NCBI GenBank assembly: GCA_001897525.1
Contig: MKTB01000019.1
Span: 1-64,000, forward strand
Direction: 5' to 3'
Source of the DNA: Bacteroidetes bacterium 43-16
GTDB taxonomy: Bacteria > Bacteroidota > Bacteroidia > Chitinophagales > Chitinophagaceae
DNA length: 64,000 nucleotides
In this document: piece after piece, positions 42,117 to 50,570 of the stretch
Layout: each line of letters begins with the position of its first letter
How positions within the stretch are numbered: the first letter of the stretch is position 1
The notes under the pieces: generated by a model
What the model was told of the DNA's origin: nothing
Database searches by the model: none
What the model saw: only the letters and a program-made list of their open reading frames with translations
Position numbers and translations under genes: made by a program

Positions 42117-43475
42117 ATGGATCATACAAAGTTTAGCGAAGCAGAATGGGAAGCCTGTATCAAGGTGCTTACTGCCTTAAAGGACAGTCCTTTTGACAAT
42201 CCGGATAACAGTACTTTTTCGGGCCTGATTGCTAAAATCAGTAAAAACGCCAAAAAGGAAAACCGCAAAGCATCTTATCACGAAAAACGCAGCTATGACC
42301 TGAACCTTAAACTGGGCAGTCACATAGCGCAGCAGGCACTGATGGGACTCTGCAGCTATTCGGAAACGGTTCCGCAACAAAATGATTTCAGCCGGGTAAA
42401 TATCCCGGTTAACTGTTATTGCTGCAACTGCTCTTACACACAAATCCATTCATTTTACAACAGGTTGTGCCCTGCATGTGCCACAGAAAATTACGCCAGG
42501 AGATTTGTAAGCGTTGATTTGACAGGAAGGAATGTGCTGCTTACCGGAGGAAGGGTGAAGGTAGGCTTTGCTACAGCTTTAAAACTACTCAGGAACGGGG
42601 CTAATCTTACCGTAACCACCCGCTTCCCGGCGAGTGCACTGGAACTCTTCCGCCAGGAGCAGGATTATCCAGAATGGAAAGACCGTTTATGGGTTTATGG
42701 ACTGGATCTACGTAATCTCAGGGCCATCAATGATTTCATAAGCTTTTACCAGGCCCATTTCAATAAGCTGGACATACTCATCAATAATGCCGCACAGACC
42801 ATACAATATAATAATGACTATTACCGGCCATTGATCGGGAAAGAACAAAGCCTTATCGGAGCCAATAAACGGTATCCCCAACTGGTATTCAACCAGACTC
42901 CGGTAACGGAAGACCTTGGGCTGCTGCAAAGCAGTGAACATACTTATACCGACCTGGCGCTCACCCGTTTTGGACAACCTGTAGATAAGAGGGAACATAC
43001 GAGCTGGAATTCTTTATTAGAAGAAGTGTCCCTGTTTGAGTTACTGGAGGTCAACCTGATCAACCAAATAGCCCCTTACTACCTGATCAAAGCATTAAAA
43101 CCGATGTTTGAGGCTTCTGAGTACAAAGAAAAATTTATCATCAATGTAAGCTCCTCTGAAGGCATCTTCAGCTATGAAAATAAGACTATTTTTCATCCGC
43201 ATACCAATATGACCAAAGCGGCATTAAACATGCTTACCCTCACCTCAGCAAGAGATTTTGCCGGCCAGCAGATTTATATGAGCGCTGTAGATGTCGGCTG
43301 GATCTCTACGGGAGCCAGAGAAGAGCTGCGCAAACGGCAATTTGAAAAAGGATATATACCACCACTGGACTCTGTTGACGGGGCAGCAAGAATTTTACAT
43401 CCTATAGCTGAAGGTATCAAGGGAATACCTATTTTTGGCAAACTGCTCAAAAACTACGCGGTCCATCCCTGGTAG
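42117..43475 (+). CDS. SDR-family oxidoreductase with N-terminal zinc-ribbon-like extension
   Basis: The 452-residue protein has an N-terminal helical part, a cysteine cluster ('CYCCNCSY' and 'CPACATENYARR', about residues 98-132) that could bind zinc, and a short-chain dehydrogenase domain with 'LLTGGRVKVGFATALKLL' (Thr143 onward) and 'DILINNAAQ'. In classical SDRs the active site is Tyr-x3-Lys; here the position four before Lys367 is threonine (Thr363, in 'HPHTNMTKAALNML'). That motif recurs, as I recall, in a subgroup of SDR homologs, so the loss may be a family trait. Substrate is unknown. It is co-directional with DUF434 at 41379. Confidence 0.82.
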   Translation: MDHTKFSEAEWEACIKVLTALKDSPFDNPDNSTFSGLIAKISKNAKKENRKASYHEKRSYDLNLKLGSHIAQQALMGLCSYSETVPQQNDFSRVNIPVNCYCCNCSYTQIHSFYNRLCPACATENYARRFVSVDLTGRNVLLTGGRVKVGFATALKLLRNGANLTVTTRFPASALELFRQEQDYPEWKDRLWVYGLDLRNLRAINDFISFYQAHFNKLDILINNAAQTIQYNNDYYRPLIGKEQSLIGANKRYPQLVFNQTPVTEDLGLLQSSEHTYTDLALTRFGQPVDKREHTSWNSLLEEVSLFELLEVNLINQIAPYYLIKALKPMFEASEYKEKFIINVSSSEGIFSYENKTIFHPHTNMTKAALNMLTLTSARDFAGQQIYMSAVDVGWISTGAREELRKRQFEKGYIPPLDSVDGAARILHPIAEGIKGIPIFGKLLKNYAVHPW

Positions 43476-43501
43476 TATTTTGAACAACATTAAATCAATA
43501 A

Positions 43502-43519
43502 TGCAGCAGCGATGCTGCA
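43502..43519 (+). other. Short perfect hairpin before the tRNA-like pair
   Basis: TGCAGCA, loop GCGA, TGCTGCA forms a perfect 7-bp stem between the SDR stop and the tRNA-like genes. There is no T-run, so it may be a processing signal or chance. Confidence 0.35.
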
Positions 43520-43527
43520 CATATGGA

Positions 43528-43600
43528 GGGCACATAGTTTAATTGGAAAAACAAAAGATTGCCAATCTTTAATTGCAGGTTCGAGTCCTTGCTGCGCCCA
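43528..43600 (+). tRNA. Atypical tRNA-like gene, anticodon GCC (Gly)
   Basis: GGGCACA pairs with TGCGCCC as an acceptor (one mismatch). A D arm GTTT/AAAC and an anticodon stem AAAGA/TCTTT with loop TTGCCAA (anticodon GCC) follow, then a T arm GCAGG/CTTGC. The T loop appears to have eight bases, or the stem to contain mismatches, and the D arm is unusually A+T-rich. Discriminator is A; CCA is not encoded. It may be a divergent functional tRNA-Gly or a decayed copy. A second tRNA-like gene follows after five bases. Confidence 0.5.
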
Positions 43601-43605
43601 CTCAT

Positions 43606-43678
43606 GGAAGTAATAGTTTAACCGGAAAAGCACCTTTATGCAAAAAGGAGTTACAGGTTCGAATCCTGTTTACTTCCC
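43606..43678 (+). tRNA. Atypical tRNA-like gene, anticodon probably GCA (Cys)
   Basis: GGAAGTAA pairs perfectly with TTACTTCC, giving an eight-pair acceptor or a seven-pair stem with an extra G at the 5' end opposite C73. The D arm GTTT/AAGC, anticodon loop ATGCAAA (anticodon GCA) and a perfect T arm ACAGG-TTCGAAT-CCTGT are present. The anticodon stem has a C-A mismatch and a T-G pair, and the discriminator C is not the U expected for tRNA-Cys. It is therefore an odd tRNA whose identity is uncertain. Confidence 0.5.
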
Positions 43679-43710
43679 TGCTTTATAGTGCAGCAGGCAC
43701 TAAAGCATCA

Positions 43711-43743
43711 AAGCCGCCGGAACATATTTCCGGCGGCTTTTTA
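43711..43743 (+). terminator. Strong terminator after the tRNA-like pair
   Basis: AAGCCGCCGGAA (43711-43722), loop CATAT, TTCCGGCGGCTT (43728-43739) is followed by a T-run. It would end the tRNA-like transcript and can also serve the converging hppD transcript from the other side. Confidence 0.85.
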
Positions 43744-43760
43744 TATTTGCAAAGAGCGGT

Positions 43761-44894
43761 TTAGAGATTACCTCTCTTAGCTTGCTCTCTTTCGATACTT
43801 TCAAATAAAGCTTTGAAGTTTCCGGCACCAAAGCTTTGTGCTCCGTGACGTTCGATGATCTCAAAGAACAAAGTAGGACGGTCTTCTACCGGTTTGGTAA
43901 AGATCTGTAATAAGTAACCTTCCTCATCTCTGTCCACCAGGATGCCTAAAGACTGTAAGGTCTTGATCTCTTCATCAATTTCCCCTACTCTTTCCGGTAA
44001 CATTTCGTAGTAAGCTTCCGGGGGAGCAGATAAGAATTCAACCCCTCTTGATTTCAGTTCTTTTACTGTCTTCACGATGTCTTTGGTCGCTACGGCAATA
44101 TGCTGTACACCTTCTCCCTCGTAGAAATCCAGGTACTCTTCGATCTGTGATTTTTTCTTTCCTTCAGCAGGTTCGTTGATCGGGAATTTAGAAAAACCGT
44201 TACCATTAGACATTACCTTACTCATCAAGGCAGAATACTCCGTATTGATCTGCTTGTCATCAAAAGAAAGGATATTGACAAAGCCCATTACCTCTTCATA
44301 CCATTTAACGGTAGGCAACATCCTGTTCCAATCTACGTTACCTACACAGTGGTCTACATATAACAAACCACACTCGGAAGGATTGTAATCGCTTTCCATT
44401 TTTTCATAACCCGGCATGAAAGGGCCGTTATAATTTTTACGCTCGATGAACATATGAACGGTTTCACCATAAGTATAGATACCGGACATACGTACTTCTC
44501 CGTGCTCATCGGTAAGGGTTACCGGCTCCAGGTATGGTTTTCCACCACGTTTAGTCGTTTCTTCAAATGCGCTATAAGCATCATCTACCCACAAAGCCAG
44601 TACCTTCACACCATCTCCGTGCTTTTTCACGTGCTCCGCTATAGGGTGATCTGAGTTTAAAGCCGTGGTCAATACCAGACGGATCTTACCTTGCTGTAAC
44701 ACATAGGAAGCTCTGTCTCTTACACCTGTTTCAGGTCCTGCATAGGCTACGGATTGAAACCCAAAAGCAGTCTTGTAATAGTGAGCCGACTGTTTTGCAT
44801 TACCACAGTAAAACTCGATATAGTCTGTACCGTTGATGGGTAAAAAATCTTGTGCTTTAGCAATCTTCTGTGCAAATGTTTCTGTTGCTGACAT
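43761..44894 (-). CDS. hppD: 4-hydroxyphenylpyruvate dioxygenase
   Basis: The 377-residue enzyme converts 4-hydroxyphenylpyruvate to homogentisate in tyrosine breakdown using Fe(II) and O2. It has the two vicinal-oxygen-chelate halves and the three iron ligands in context: 'LLYVDHCVGNVDWNRM' (His), 'GVQHIAVATKDIVKTVKE' (His) and 'LFFEIIERHGAQSFGAGNF' (Glu), the last with the family's C-terminal signature. The N-terminal half begins 'DFLPINGTDYIEFYCGNAKQ'. Length is typical. It has its own promoter box at 44931-44938; no other tyrosine pathway gene is adjacent. Confidence 0.96.
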   Translation of the reverse strand: MSATETFAQKIAKAQDFLPINGTDYIEFYCGNAKQSAHYYKTAFGFQSVAYAGPETGVRDRASYVLQQGKIRLVLTTALNSDHPIAEHVKKHGDGVKVLALWVDDAYSAFEETTKRGGKPYLEPVTLTDEHGEVRMSGIYTYGETVHMFIERKNYNGPFMPGYEKMESDYNPSECGLLYVDHCVGNVDWNRMLPTVKWYEEVMGFVNILSFDDKQINTEYSALMSKVMSNGNGFSKFPINEPAEGKKKSQIEEYLDFYEGEGVQHIAVATKDIVKTVKELKSRGVEFLSAPPEAYYEMLPERVGEIDEEIKTLQSLGILVDRDEEGYLLQIFTKPVEDRPTLFFEIIERHGAQSFGAGNFKALFESIEREQAKRGNL

Positions 44895-44930
44895 ATTTTT
44901 AGAATTTTATTTTTCCAAGTATTAATCCCC

Positions 44931-44938
44931 CAAAGGTA
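44931..44938 (-). promoter_or_regulatory. -7 promoter box of hppD
   Basis: The minus strand reads TACCTTTG, a full match to TAnnTTTG, 36 bases before the hppD start codon. It lies just beyond the stop of the upstream gene at 44945, so hppD is transcribed independently. Confidence 0.6.
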
Positions 44939-44944
44939 GTTTTT

Positions 44945-45514
44945 TTATACGAAAATCTCACCCAGGTATTCCTGCATTTGCCTGATCTGCGGCATCAGTT
45001 GTGGCTGCACTTTCAGGCCTCTCATACGCCCCAGGTAAGCCCGGGCTTTTTCTTTGTCGCCTTGTATGACTGATATATCGGCCAGGGCCAGCAAAGCTAT
45101 TGCCTGGTCATGCTCCGTCTTAAGCCCCTGCTCCAGCGCCAGGTGAAAGAACTGCTTTGACATTTCAAAATCATCTCTTTCTCTCGCTACATATGCTTTA
45201 ATATAATAATAATATGCTCTCCTGGTCTTATTTAACTTTTCCGGCTTACGGGTAAGGTCCAGGATCTGCTCCGATTCTTCATATTTACCCTTTCTTAATT
45301 TATGCAGGGCCAGGTAAACCGTACCTACATTATAATAGCCCCAAAGTAAACTTACAGAGAGCAAAGCGGCAATAATGATGAGATAATTCCAGCCACTTAA
45401 AGCGGATATAATACCCACGATAGTACAAAGAATTAAGAGCGTAAAGCGTATAAGGGGTGTGAACACAATAAAAAATTTAGCGGCAAAGGTAGGCTTTTTC
45501 CTAAAAAAGCGCAC
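44945..45514 (-). CDS. TPR-like membrane protein
   Basis: The 189-residue protein has two close membrane helices (about residues 15-57) and a C-terminal helical domain with TPR-type pairs ('KLRKGKYEESEQILDL', 'YYYYIKAYVARERDDFEMSK', 'ALLALADISVIQGDKEKARA'). The GTG start shares its first base with the stop of the upstream gene (TAGTG), showing translational coupling with the CarboxypepD_reg-like protein at 45514. It probably tethers protein-protein contacts at the inner membrane. Function is not known. Confidence 0.75.
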   Translation of the reverse strand: MRFFRKKPTFAAKFFIVFTPLIRFTLLILCTIVGIISALSGWNYLIIIAALLSVSLLWGYYNVGTVYLALHKLRKGKYEESEQILDLTRKPEKLNKTRRAYYYYIKAYVARERDDFEMSKQFFHLALEQGLKTEHDQAIALLALADISVIQGDKEKARAYLGRMRGLKVQPQLMPQIRQMQEYLGEIFV

Positions 45515-47016
45515 TAAGGCTCATAATCTAAAGGAAGCATTTTATCCAGTTTTTCGTAGGACCAATAGCCCTCCAGGAACAGATCATACTGTTCGGTAAA
45601 GTTCCCGTTAGCATACACATCTACCGGCTTGTTCTGCTTAAACACAAGCAGGCTTGTCTGCGGTGAGGGTTCAGCCTTTTTCGACTTTAAGCGGTAAGTA
45701 TGCTCTATATATTCTTTTTCTTCCAGCTCGTTTTTATACATCACCTGTATCATGTCTTTGCAAAACAAACGGACATTTTCGCTGCCCTTCACTAAAAAGG
45801 AATCTACCGGCCAGGGTGTAGTATAAAGGTAGTCAAAAGCTTTCGCGGCATGCCTTTGCTTCATTTTTTCCCTCATTTCTTGCTTCATTTTCTCCTTCGT
45901 TTCCGCTGAATCATCACCGACCAGTTCCAGACTATTCATCAGGCTACCATCCAGGCTGTCATCAGGATTTGTTCTTGAACTATCATAATGGACCACCTTA
46001 AAGGTCCCTGCAGGTATTTTCTCCAGCACAAACTTGTGCGGATTTAACGGTTCATCAGCCTTTGAGGGCTGCCTTAACAGGAAAGGTATACCTGCAGGCA
46101 CTGTATCTACCCACTTCTTTACCCCCAGGAGAAGTGCCGCTACCATAGAGTCGTTCATACGTGAGCGGTCCAGCGTGCCTGCGAAATGGAACAGGAATTT
46201 TTTGAGCACAGCAGTATCTTTCAGGTCCAGGGTATCGGTGGATAAGGGTACCCTTTCCCCATATTCACCTACGGTACCCCTGACTACCACATTAAGTTGA
46301 AATCCTTGCTCCGCGGTATTTTTTTTATATACTGAACGCATAAAATGATTGAGCGACCCTTCAAAAGCTGTTTTCCGGTTACTTTCCCAGGCCAGTCTTT
46401 GCTTTTCATTACGTGGCTTCATGGGTTCAAAGCGGGTGTAGCCTAAGAAATAGACCTCGCGCGTCAGGTAATGCTGCGTGTAATCGGCAAGGTCAAAATG
46501 GATCATGTACCCTAATGCTTTATTCCGGATCCGGATCGGGCGGCTGGCAGAAACGTAAAGAATCCATTTTTCTGTATCCATTTTAAATACCAGGTCTTTT
46601 TTATTCAGGATCTCGCATTGGCCTGCAAATGCCGAGTAGCTGATAAAGTTCTCCATAAAATCTTTACCATAAAGCTCCCAGCCATCTTTAAGCGGTGGAA
46701 GTACTTTTACGGCCGGTAATTCATCTGCTTCCAGGTCCAGCTTTACCGGCGCTATTGTCCCGGCCTGGTTTACCCTGATGCTCCTGGTGCCATAACTTAC
46801 GGCCGATACCACTACATCTACCGGGAATACAATCTTGCCGCTCAATGAGAAATGCCCTTTTTCATCGGTAAGTGTCCCTAAAGTACTGTTATTGACATAA
46901 ACAGTGGCTCCATGTATAGGCGAGCCGGTAACGATGTCAACAATCGTTCCTTGTAGCTCCTGTGCCCGGACAAAGAAGTTAAGATGAATCAACAAACAGA
47001 TAATAAAAATACGCAT
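45514..47016 (-). CDS. Exported protein with carboxypeptidase-regulatory-like domain
   Basis: The 500-residue protein has a signal peptide ('IICLLIHLNFFVRAQ') and a CarboxypepD_reg-like domain (about residues 20-100) with 'GTIVDIVTGSPIHGATVYVN', 'TLGTLTDEKGHFSLSG' and 'VVVSAVSYGTRSI'. The long C-terminal part is unassigned. This architecture is frequent in Bacteroidetes outer-membrane or surface proteins without a TonB barrel. It is coupled to the TPR-like protein downstream. It runs opposite to ddl, and the promoters of the two lie between 47,017 and 47,134. Confidence 0.8.
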   Translation of the reverse strand: MRIFIICLLIHLNFFVRAQELQGTIVDIVTGSPIHGATVYVNNSTLGTLTDEKGHFSLSGKIVFPVDVVVSAVSYGTRSIRVNQAGTIAPVKLDLEADELPAVKVLPPLKDGWELYGKDFMENFISYSAFAGQCEILNKKDLVFKMDTEKWILYVSASRPIRIRNKALGYMIHFDLADYTQHYLTREVYFLGYTRFEPMKPRNEKQRLAWESNRKTAFEGSLNHFMRSVYKKNTAEQGFQLNVVVRGTVGEYGERVPLSTDTLDLKDTAVLKKFLFHFAGTLDRSRMNDSMVAALLLGVKKWVDTVPAGIPFLLRQPSKADEPLNPHKFVLEKIPAGTFKVVHYDSSRTNPDDSLDGSLMNSLELVGDDSAETKEKMKQEMREKMKQRHAAKAFDYLYTTPWPVDSFLVKGSENVRLFCKDMIQVMYKNELEEKEYIEHTYRLKSKKAEPSPQTSLLVFKQNKPVDVYANGNFTEQYDLFLEGYWSYEKLDKMLPLDYEP

Positions 47017-47082
47017 ACATAAAAGTTTTCGGCATAAAACTAAAACTTTATTCCTAAGTCTGAAATAGTTGAACGCATTTCC

Positions 47083-47090
47083 TATCTTTG
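47083..47090 (+). promoter_or_regulatory. -7 promoter box of ddl
   Basis: TATCTTTG matches TAnnTTTG, 44 bases before the preferred ddl start at 47135. It lies downstream of the in-frame ATG at 47069, which argues against that upstream start. Confidence 0.55.
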
Positions 47091-47134
47091 ACCTGAAGAA
47101 AAGAGTACCTTTAATTTACTGTTGTTTCCCAATT

Positions 47135-48124
47135 ATGAAAAAGAATATTGCCCTGGTTGCAGGCGGTTATAGCGGAGAGTATGTGATTTCCATCAACTCT
47201 GCAAAAACTATTGAAAAACATTTAGACCAGGAAAAATACGCCACTTATAAAATCATTATTACCAAAGAAAGCTGGTATTATGAATACAATGATCAAAAAA
47301 TAGAAGTTGATAAAAATGATTTTTCCATCATGGTGGAAGGCCGGAAAATAAACTTCGAAGCGATCTTCATTGCTATTCACGGTACACCGGGCGAGGATGG
47401 TAAACTGCAGGGCTATTTCGATATGCTGCATTTACCCTACACCACCTGTAATGCCATCGTATCTGCGCTTACCTTTAATAAATCATTTTGTAATAAAGTA
47501 GTCAATGAGTTTGGCATTGTAGGTATTGCCAGATCGGTGCACTTATTTAAAGAAGACGGGTATTCCCTGGGAACGGTATTAGATAAAGTAAAACTGCCGG
47601 TCTTTGTAAAACCCAATGAGGGCGGTTCCAGCATTGCTACCACCAAGGTATCCAAAGTAGAAGACCTGCAGCCAGCTATTGATGCCGTTTTCGAGGTAGA
47701 CACGCAGGCGCTGGTAGAAGAATATATAGAAGGTCGTGAACTGACGATGGGTGTATATAGAATAGGTAATGAAGTCTTCACTTTGCCACCGACAGAGATT
47801 GTCGCTCAAAATGAGTTCTTCGATTATGCGGCCAAGTATAATAATGAAAGCGAGGAGATCACCCCTGCACCGATACCGGATGAACTGCTCAGCCAGATGC
47901 AGGAGAAAGGAAAACAGATCTTCCTGCGCCTCAACTGTAAAGGATTTGTAAGAATAGACTTTATCTGGCACAAAACCAGTGGGGAACTTTATTTCTTAGA
48001 GGTGAATACCATGCCGGGACAAAGCGAGCAAAGCCTGATCCCGCAACAGGTGCGTGCTGCAGGAATGGAGTTGGGACATTTCTACAACCAGATGCTGGAA
48101 GAATGCCTCCGTGCTAAAAAATAG
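47135..48124 (+). CDS. ddl: D-alanine--D-alanine ligase
   Basis: The 329-residue ATP-grasp enzyme joins two D-alanines for peptidoglycan precursors. It begins 'IALVAGGYSGEYVISINSAK' and has 'IHGTPGEDGKLQGYFDMLHL', 'FNKSFCNKVV', 'VFVKPNEGGSSIAT', 'LVEEYIEGRELTMGVY' and the end signature 'FLEVNTMPGQSEQSLIP', with the ATP-binding and Mg ligands in place. The start at 47135 is favoured because the promoter box lies at 47083-47090. It is followed after 47 bases by a PASTA protein, a pairing that makes sense for cell-wall synthesis. Confidence 0.95.
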   Translation: MKKNIALVAGGYSGEYVISINSAKTIEKHLDQEKYATYKIIITKESWYYEYNDQKIEVDKNDFSIMVEGRKINFEAIFIAIHGTPGEDGKLQGYFDMLHLPYTTCNAIVSALTFNKSFCNKVVNEFGIVGIARSVHLFKEDGYSLGTVLDKVKLPVFVKPNEGGSSIATTKVSKVEDLQPAIDAVFEVDTQALVEEYIEGRELTMGVYRIGNEVFTLPPTEIVAQNEFFDYAAKYNNESEEITPAPIPDELLSQMQEKGKQIFLRLNCKGFVRIDFIWHKTSGELYFLEVNTMPGQSEQSLIPQQVRAAGMELGHFYNQMLEECLRAKK

Positions 48125-48171
48125 CACTACCTTAGCGCATTATTTTTAAACATCAATGTACAAGAGTCTGC

Positions 48172-48960
48172 ATGAAAAACTTATTTAAGAGCTTTTGGTT
48201 TAATGTATTGGTAATTATTGCCATTTGTTTTGCCTTGTATTTTGCCTTTTTTGCTTCTTTAAGTCAGATCACCAAACACGGTGAAGAACTTACGGTACCT
48301 GATCTTAAAGGTAAAAACGTCAAAGAAGTATATGCCCAATTAGAGAAACTGGGCTTTGATATAGCTGTAGATTCTGCTTACGATACCACTTTTGCTCCTT
48401 TAACGGTAGTAGACATACAGCCTGAGGCCGGTTCTAAAGTAAAAACAGGCAGAACCATATTTTTGACAGTCAATAAAGTAAATCCACCGGAAGTAGAGAT
48501 GCCTAACCTGCTGAACCTTTCCTTCCGCAATGCAGTATTATTATTGGAAAATAATAAATTACAACTGGGCGATACCATTTTTAAGCCCGATATGGCTACC
48601 GGGGCAGTTTTGCAAATGCTGTACAATGGCCGTCCTGTCTCCCCGGGACAAAAACTTTACCAGGGTTCTAAGATCGACCTGGTTGTTGGCGGCGGATACG
48701 GCAATATGAACCTTGCTGTGCCTAACCTCATCAATGTACCCTACCCAACAGCTAAAATGATCCTGGATTCCCTCAATTTATTTTATACAGAAGTCTGGGA
48801 TGGTAAGATCTCCGACTCCTCAACAGCAGTCATCTACTTCCAGATGCCGGCACATAAAAATGAGCAGGGCTATCCAAACAATATATTGGCCGGTGAAAAT
48901 GTGGATGTACGCATCAGGCAACAGCCCCTGGCGGTGGGACTGGATTCTCTTTCACAATAA
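48172..48960 (+). CDS. PASTA-domain membrane protein
   Basis: The 262-residue protein has a short cytoplasmic N-terminus, one membrane helix (about residues 8-30) and three PASTA units: 'LTVPDLKGKNVKEVYAQLEK', 'VEMPNLLNLSFRNAVLLLEN' and 'LAVPNLINVPYPTAKMILDS'. It lacks the kinase domain of PASTA Ser/Thr kinases. PASTA domains bind peptidoglycan or muropeptides in other bacteria. The position after ddl suggests a cell-wall-sensing or scaffold role. The C-terminus is short and polar. Confidence 0.9.
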   Translation: MKNLFKSFWFNVLVIIAICFALYFAFFASLSQITKHGEELTVPDLKGKNVKEVYAQLEKLGFDIAVDSAYDTTFAPLTVVDIQPEAGSKVKTGRTIFLTVNKVNPPEVEMPNLLNLSFRNAVLLLENNKLQLGDTIFKPDMATGAVLQMLYNGRPVSPGQKLYQGSKIDLVVGGGYGNMNLAVPNLINVPYPTAKMILDSLNLFYTEVWDGKISDSSTAVIYFQMPAHKNEQGYPNNILAGENVDVRIRQQPLAVGLDSLSQ

Positions 48961-49064
48961 AAATTGAAAGAATTGTTAGTTTCTCAAAATTATTATTATT
49001 TTTACTAGATAGAAATTTAAACATATTTTACAAGCTACAGTTTTATAATAAACTCTTTGTCACA

Positions 49065-49559
49065 ATGAAGAAATTAGTATTTGCATCATTAGCATTAGCT
49101 ACCCTGTTAAGTTCCTGCGAAGAAAAAGAACCTAAGGTTGATATTTCCTATGAAAAAGCATTAATGAACAGGAAATGGATCGTAGTGCAGGTGCGTCAAA
49201 ATGCTAATGTAAATGAACCTACGAATGTCTGGAATGACATTACCAATTCCGCTGACCCTTGTGTTAAAGACAATCGATTGATGTTTACTTCAAAAACTGA
49301 AGCCTTACTGGATGAACATTTCCGTAAGTGTACCGAGTCTGATCCGCAAACCCGGAACTACGGCTATGTACTTGAGAATGATAATTACATCAAAATATTC
49401 ACCAACAGAGCGGATATTAACGGATCTACCTGGAGAGGCGGTGCCTTCGAATGGTCGGATAGCATTACCCGCTTTACCATTGATGAGCGTATTGCCAATC
49501 CTTTAACTCCTACAGTTTTGGTAAGTACTATTTATACTTATCAAAATGTTGCCAACTAA
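49065..49559 (+). CDS. Small lipoprotein, unknown function
   Basis: The 164-residue protein has a lipoprotein signal MKKLVFASLALATLLSSC with the cysteine at residue 18, followed by an acidic stretch and a beta-rich domain with 'MNRKWIVVQVRQN', 'DPCVKDNRLMFTSKTEALLD' and 'RGGAFEWSDSITRFTIDERI'. It resembles lipocalin-like proteins of Bacteroidetes in outline, but no family is certain. It stands alone, with a terminator at 49593-49626 and its own A+T-rich upstream region. Confidence 0.7.
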   Translation: MKKLVFASLALATLLSSCEEKEPKVDISYEKALMNRKWIVVQVRQNANVNEPTNVWNDITNSADPCVKDNRLMFTSKTEALLDEHFRKCTESDPQTRNYGYVLENDNYIKIFTNRADINGSTWRGGAFEWSDSITRFTIDERIANPLTPTVLVSTIYTYQNVAN

Positions 49560-49592
49560 GGTATTGAATATATCATGCACATATTTTACCAT

Positions 49593-49626
49593 AAAGGTTT
49601 ACCTAAAAATTGGTAAACCTTTATTT
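49593..49626 (+). terminator. Terminator of the small lipoprotein gene
   Basis: AAAGGTTTACC (49593-49603) and GGTAAACCTTT (49612-49622) form an 11-bp stem followed by a T-run. The same T-run overlaps a TATTTTTG promoter-like box at 49622-49629 that probably serves the hydrolase gene at 49657. Confidence 0.7.
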
Positions 49627-49629
49627 TTG
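49622..49629 (+). promoter_or_regulatory. -7 promoter box of the hydrolase gene
   Basis: TATTTTTG matches TAnnTTTG, 28 bases before the ATG at 49657, overlapping the tail of the preceding terminator. Confidence 0.45.
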
Positions 49630-49656
49630 TAGCTTATTGAAGCAGAAACAAACCAG

Positions 49657-50550
49657 ATGAACACAGAAAATATTGAGATCGGCCTTTACCCGCAACCCGT
49701 ATTCAGACAAAAGGTACTTTTTGATGCCGTCGAAATTGCCTATACCGATACAGGCGATCTTAATGCCCCGGTGATCCTTTTTATTCACGGACTGGGCCAT
49801 GCGCTCATCGCCTGGAATAAAAACATAGCCCCTCTTGCTCAAAAATACAGGTGCATTGCCATTGACCTTCCCGGCAACGGACTGTCCTCAAAAGATATTA
49901 ATTACCCCTATAGTATGGAGTTCTTTGCCGAAGCGGTGAAGGATTTCATCATCCAGAAAGGGCTTACCCAGGTATTTCTCTGCGGGCACTCTATGGGCGG
50001 ACAGGTTGCCCTCACCCTGGCACAGACCTCGCTGCCGGGCGTGAAAGGAGTAGTCCTCTGCGCACCGGCAGGTATCGAACAGTTCAATGCCGTTGAAAGA
50101 AATCTCTATAAAGGCACCATGCTTTTTGTAGACCTCTTAAGTACAGAAGAGAACAGCCTCCGCAAAGCCATCAACAACAGCTTCTACATCATGCCCGAAT
50201 CGGCACCGCTGCTGATTCAGCAACTAGTGTCCATTATGCAGCTCCAATCCAGGGCGCATTACCGGGTGATGATGGAAAAATGTATCGTGGGTATGCTGGA
50301 AGAACCGGTATATGATCACCTGCACAACATTGAAGTACCGGTACATATTTTATTCGGAGAAAAGGATGGCCTCATCCCCAATAAGATCATACATCCCATC
50401 AGCCTCAAGCAAATGCTGGACCAGGCCATGCCAAAACTGGTCAAGGGCAGCTATAACCTGATCCCTAAATGTGGCCACTTCCTGCAATGGGAAAAACCGG
50501 AAGATGTCAATTTTTATATCGATAGTTTTGTAAAAGAAACCCTGGCATAA
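49657..50550 (+). CDS. Alpha/beta-hydrolase
   Basis: The 297-residue enzyme has the fold's landmarks: oxyanion loop 'FIHGLGHALIAW', 'AIDLPGNGLS', the nucleophile elbow 'LCGHSMGGQVALT' (Ser112), 'ILFGEKDGLIP' with the acid, and 'IPKCGHFLQWEKPE' with the catalytic His. The substrate is unknown; it is probably a cytoplasmic esterase or lactonase. It is followed after 20 bases by the ABC ATPase gene, with which it may be co-transcribed. Confidence 0.9.
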   Translation: MNTENIEIGLYPQPVFRQKVLFDAVEIAYTDTGDLNAPVILFIHGLGHALIAWNKNIAPLAQKYRCIAIDLPGNGLSSKDINYPYSMEFFAEAVKDFIIQKGLTQVFLCGHSMGGQVALTLAQTSLPGVKGVVLCAPAGIEQFNAVERNLYKGTMLFVDLLSTEENSLRKAINNSFYIMPESAPLLIQQLVSIMQLQSRAHYRVMMEKCIVGMLEEPVYDHLHNIEVPVHILFGEKDGLIPNKIIHPISLKQMLDQAMPKLVKGSYNLIPKCGHFLQWEKPEDVNFYIDSFVKETLA

Positions 50551-50570
50551 ATTAAAAGATTAAGGCAGAC

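Noticed and set aside
43573-43764. 63-codon frame over the tRNA-like genes
   Set aside because: It reads through both tRNA-like structures and the terminator, so it is not a plausible protein gene.
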